64,000 nucleotides of DNA from Agelaius tricolor. Taxonomy: Eukaryota; Chordata; Aves; Passeriformes; Icteridae. The stretch lies in contig JALJCS010000001.1 of assembly GCA_023055355.1 (NCBI GenBank), forward strand, positions 104,225,881 through 104,289,880. Direction: 5' to 3'. Below the pieces are notes generated by a model. That model was not told where the DNA came from. It was given only the letters and a program-made list of their open reading frames with translations, and searched no databases. The position numbers were made by a program, and so were the translations under genes. Positions 59,853 to 64,000 of the stretch are shown here, one piece after another (positions within the stretch are counted from its first letter, which is position 1; the number at the start of each line of letters is the position of its first letter).

Positions 59853-61459
59853 GGAGCTCAATGAAACTGCTTTCAGGAGTCACCAAGAGCACAAGTGGTG
59901 TCTGGCATATACAATATACACCATATAGAATTAAATTTAGAAGTAATTTGAAATTGCAAGTTAAAGAAGAAAGACCTAAATGTAGGATTTCTTGGAAAGC
60001 CACAGTAGGCCTAAATTTACACTTGCCTGAGGAGGAAGAAACTACCAACATCCCTCTTGTCATGGCAAAGGACTTGAGATGCTGAGTGTTCAAGTAATCT
60101 GACTATTGAAATAAAGAGGAAAAGCAATGGCACACAGTGACTGGGTGGGGTGGGGGTAAGAGTTAATGAGTAAAAGATAACTTAAAAGAAAGAATTTTTG
60201 TAAGTTTTCGACCCAAGACATATGGAGTCTGATTTATAACAGTGCTGAGTGTTCACATCTAAAGGCAAAATATACTTGACCAATGTTGTATATATACAAA
60301 GTTCTCCAGCAAACCTAAGTATTGTGACACTAAGGCTACAAGGGTGATATATTAAAATATTATATTAATTTATATTTATATTAATTAATATATTCAGGTA
60401 CCAAAAATTGTGCCTATAGGGATTTTCTCAGAAGACATGAGAAATTAAATCCTTTACACCCATGAGTCAGGGTTAGCATATCCTTAGGCTAATGATATCT
60501 GCAAATTAATTTGCTTACCTACGCTTTTAAAACTTAAAAAAAAAAATCTGTCTCTGAATATGTGAAAGTTAGGAGTTTGAATTTATATTTTTGACAGGGC
60601 TGTCAGGAAGAAACATCAAACTAAAGGCTTTGAAACACTCAGAAAAAGAGTGGGAAAGCTATCAAAACATCCTAGCACCTGATCATGGGCAGGTTTACTC
60701 CACAGTAGAATGGATAATGCAGAAAAAACACAGCTCAAGCTACAGCTAGTCAGGAAAATCAAGCCTGTGAAGAGAATTTTGAGGGACAGGATATGTGTTT
60801 TTCTTCTATTTTCTTAAGAACCTGTAAGTACAACTAAAAAAACTTATGAACAAATGTATGATATCCTTAAGAAATTCTTCCAAATATCACTCAGCCAGAG
60901 TGACTTCAACACCTTGAGAGACTTATTGTCAGGTTTTCTATCCTGATTCACAAGCTACTTAGGTGTGTCAAACAGAAGTTCAAAAGGCAACTTGATGACA
61001 GTTCATAAGAACTCAGAGGAAAAGACTTCAGATTTTTGAGACACTTTAATCTGAGAGACAGCATCATAAAAAGATTCAGATTCTGGGTAAGTTGAAGATA
61101 GAAAAGTAAAAACTGGGGAGAAGAGACAGATTTTAGGAAGAGCAGTAATTAATCATTGTTGCAGCTTGCCAAGGTAAGTGGAAAATTTATCATAACTCAG
61201 TCTTTAATTCAAGATTGAATGATTTTCTGAAGGATGGGAAGCAAACAATAAATCTTGGTGCTAGATAGCAAAAAGGAAAAAAAACTTCCTGAGGGAGAAT
61301 ATTTTCTGTCCTGTGACATCCACACATCCAGGCTAAGTCCATGGCACCCCAGGCTGCCTTTGATGATGAGCAAGAGGTGGACACATACCACAGGATCTAC
61401 AGCATGCATTCACTGAACTCAGTATGGAGCACTTCTCTTTTGGCCTTGCAGTGTGCCTT

Positions 61460-61548
61460 GGGGTTTTGTTTTGATGTTTTGGGGTTTTTTTGTTTTGTTT
61501 TGGCTTTTTTGGTTTTGGTTTTTGTTTTGTGGAGTTGTTTTGTTTTGC
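61460..61548. repeat. G/T-rich simple sequence
   Basis: About 90 bp made almost only of T-runs separated by G, GG or GGGG (TTTTGTTTTGG-type units). It is an open frame by composition only. Confidence 0.8.
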
Positions 61549-61907
61549 TGCATTTTCCCCCCAAAATTAATTACAGGTAAATGTTATGAATCCTTTTTTT
61601 CAACATTATATATCTGCACTGTTTCTTAATATGCAGAAACTCAAACGCTGTCCTAGACTTCTGTTCTATCATGAATTGAATAAAAAACTGATCAAAGATT
61701 GAGGAAAACTACTGTCTAGTGTGAAAATTGTTTACATTCAAGAATATACAATGACATTCTTGTTTTTTACTTCTGCTTGCATTTGCCTTCACTGTCTTTA
61801 TTTCCAAATATATGCATGTTTTAGATGTTCCAGAGACTATATTCCTTATCAGGGGTAATATAAATAATAAGAATAGATTTTATAACAGACTTTCCTCCCC
61901 CAGAATT

Positions 61908-61910
61908 AAA

Positions 61911-61956
<46 letters not shown>
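61908..61956. repeat. Poly(A) 21 plus (TA)14 microsatellite
   Basis: A run of 21 A passes directly into 14 TA units and a short CACA. It is likely length-variable between individuals. Confidence 0.95.
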
Positions 61957-61961
<5 letters not shown>

Positions 61962-63420
61962 GTAGAAGTAAAAGAATATGAGCCACTAGTTTGGAAAAGT
62001 TTGCATTATTTTATATCAACCATAAATTTACATGTGAATTGGATGTTTCTAAAATTCAGTGAAGCCTAAAAGATAGTTAGGAAGCCTTGACAGAGAACAA
62101 GTCATTCTAATTGAACACTCCCTCAGGGATATTTTAGTCAATTAAGAGTGGTCATAATTGAGATGGTAGCAACAGAAGATAGGGGAAGAGAAGGTGATAT
62201 GGGAGTGCCACTTCTCTTCCAAATTTATCAGTTAGTTTTGCAAGAGACATTTCCTTTCTCCAGAGACGTTTCCTCTCTTACATCCCTAGATTATCACAAC
62301 AGTAATTCTGCAAATTAATACTTTTTTTTTTTTTTTAATATTCTGACTCATCTTGTGGCTTGAGGTTTAGTAGAACCTCCTAGGTTTTTGGAACATGTTT
62401 CCTCCGGAGAGTGAGTTAAGCTGGAATATTGACATCCAGTGTGACTGATCATGTTTTGAACACACAAATGAAGTTCTGGAGTTTGTAAATGCTCAAAATA
62501 CATTAATTACTGTATGGATTTTATTGAAGTGGGTCTTGGTGGAAAAAAATTAATCATTGTGCAACTTGTTCTTCAATCTTACACACTCAAAAAAAAAAAA
62601 AATGGAAACTTTTCCAAATGTACTTTCTTAAAAGTTTCAATCTTTGTGCCAGCAGATTTTGTCTCTATTGTTTCTCTAATGATTCATAAAGTATACAAGT
62701 GATATTATCTACTTAAATTCAAACAACGTAATTCAACTTTCTCTGCAAATTTGCAAACAATATTTAAACACTAATTTACCATTATCTGTCATGAAAACCT
62801 TTGACATTATGTATACTGGAAGTGGAGGTTTCCTAAGCTCCGAATTCTTTTTCACCACATCTCCTGCATCTCCAGTGCTCAGCACAAAGGCAAATCCCTC
62901 TGTGGGCTACTAACTTTGGCTTGTCTACATACACAAACTTTTCACTGCTGCTTCCCACTCCATTGCATATTTTGTCAATATCAAAGGGATCTGAGGCTTT
63001 CCATGTGTCCCAGCTGTCTAGCCCACACGATTATAGAATTTGGAGCTGATGCATTGTTGTTATTACTAGCTACTGGGTGGAACTATACGGTGGAACATGA
63101 TCCTATTGTCCTAATTACTGTAAAAAGTGAGAACAAATGATGGTTTGTGATTCCAGGTACCTCATAGTCCTTCCAGACAAATGAGAGAAGACAGGAATCT
63201 AAGAGAACAGTGCAAAAGAAAGAGTCAGGTTTATAATTAATTTTTAACAGTTGCAACTGATACTGAAGAAAAACACTGAGAGAATAGAGGATTAACTCTC
63301 ACATGGGCAAGAAGACTTTTAAAGTTTAATATGTCCCTTCAAGGACACTGTAAAATGAGTTACTATGGAGTTAAATGTCTGTACTTCTCTCCGTTAGTTT
63401 GGTCACATGTATAGAGATCA

Positions 63421-63510
63421 GCCTGTTCTAGTGGAAAATGTCCCTGCCCAGCCCAGGGAGGGTTGCAACAGATCTGTAAAGTCCCTCCCAGCCCAAACCA
63501 TTCTATAATT
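63421..63510 (+). mobile_element. CR1 3' end fragment
   Basis: Reads GCCTGTTCTAGTGGAAAATG, TCCCTGCCCAGCCCAGGGAG, then AAAGTCCCTCCCAGCCCAAA and CCATTCTATAATT, the conserved CR1 3' UTR with one degenerate terminal ATTCTATG-type unit. It is truncated at the 5' side. Confidence 0.85.
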
Positions 63511-64000
63511 GTCTTTATGTTTCAAGTAGAAAACATGTCCATTTTTCTAACTGTAGGCTCTGCCCAACCAGACTGGGCTCTCACATGAAAAGGCTGTGTT
63601 TCTATTCCCTCAGTGTTAGCAGTAAAAATGGCCAGACCAGCTGGGTCCTTGTTTTCTTCCAGTGATGCACTCAATAACAGTTACTATATTCTGCTGCCAG
63701 TTGCAACTTGAAATTCAGCTATGCCTACATTGCAGACTTCTGTGGGCATAGCCCTGTGATCCACTGATATGGAAATGTCTTACAGAAGCTCCTCTTATAA
63801 GCATACCCACAACTAAAAAAGAAAAGCTAAACAAAACAACCCACAAAAACCAGAGCTTTTAGCTGTTAAGTTTGTTCAGCTGCTTAGCTTGTTTAATTCA
63901 GAGGTGATCAAATAAAGTATGCAGTACATAAGTTTCACAAAAGAAGGTACATCCTTATTTAGAAAGAGTTACTACTATGGCACATTAGTGTAGGAATAAC
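63511..64000. other. Non-coding sequence to window end
   Basis: Nothing recognisable in the last 490 bases. Confidence 0.5.

Larger units (their letters stand above)
58028..63420. other. Non-coding AT-rich stretch with simple repeats
   Basis: Contains a 102-codon open frame (58166-58474) with a GDFTGSPDLKYRD string that only faintly recalls LINE endonuclease, a 14-bp tandem repeat, a G/T-rich tract and an A/TA microsatellite (separate entries), and a 15-T run at 62322-62336. No gene is supportable. Confidence 0.5.

Noticed and set aside
1..64000. CRISPR arrays, operons, tRNA or rRNA genes
   Set aside because: None seen; the repeat types and composition are those of a bird nuclear genome.

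Overview
The window looks like bird nuclear DNA, most likely from a songbird. It is AT-rich and gene-poor. The recognisable repeats are CR1-type LINE pieces and several long terminal repeats (LTRs) whose sequences I associate from memory with avian, especially passerine, endogenous retroviruses (ERVs). There is no prokaryotic gene organisation, rRNA, tRNA or CRISPR array. Long open frames are rare (the longest is 137 codons, and it lies inside LTR sequence), so almost all of the window reads as intron or intergenic desert.

Layout. 1-9.7 kb is unique AT-rich sequence with one exon-like segment at 1322-1461 (+). 9741-10353 is a solo LTR with an 11-bp inverted terminal match and 5-bp near-identical flanks. 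10.4-23.9 kb is again mostly unique, with a second exon-like segment at 17695-17901 (+) whose reading phase fits the first. 23.9-28.5 kb holds two decayed LINE reverse-transcriptase fossils and a solo LTR (26920-27304). 29965-32225 is the densest region: a composite of at least three LTR-type units with several polyadenylation signals, followed by a younger CR1 piece (32763-33343). 39891-40227 is a very clean solo LTR with a perfect 6-bp target duplication. 42.7-43.1 kb has a CR1 3' end next to an imperfect 150-170 bp duplication. 45889-46290 (-) is a GC-richer open frame ending near a strong splice donor. 53994-54232 is a CR1 3' region on the minus strand. 57609-58027 is a solo LTR with 4-bp flanking repeats. 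63421-63510 is a CR1 3' end.

How it fits together. If the two plus-strand exon-like segments are real and linked, they would be separated by a 16-kb intron of one unidentified gene. The minus-strand candidate near 46 kb would belong to something else. The LTRs have flank lengths of 4, 5 and 6 bp, so at least three ERV classes inserted here independently, and most were reduced to solo LTRs. I found no convincing new multi-gene system. The points most worth checking are the candidate exons, the composite ERV locus with its repeated 27-bp block, and a few strong perfect hairpins or palindromes.
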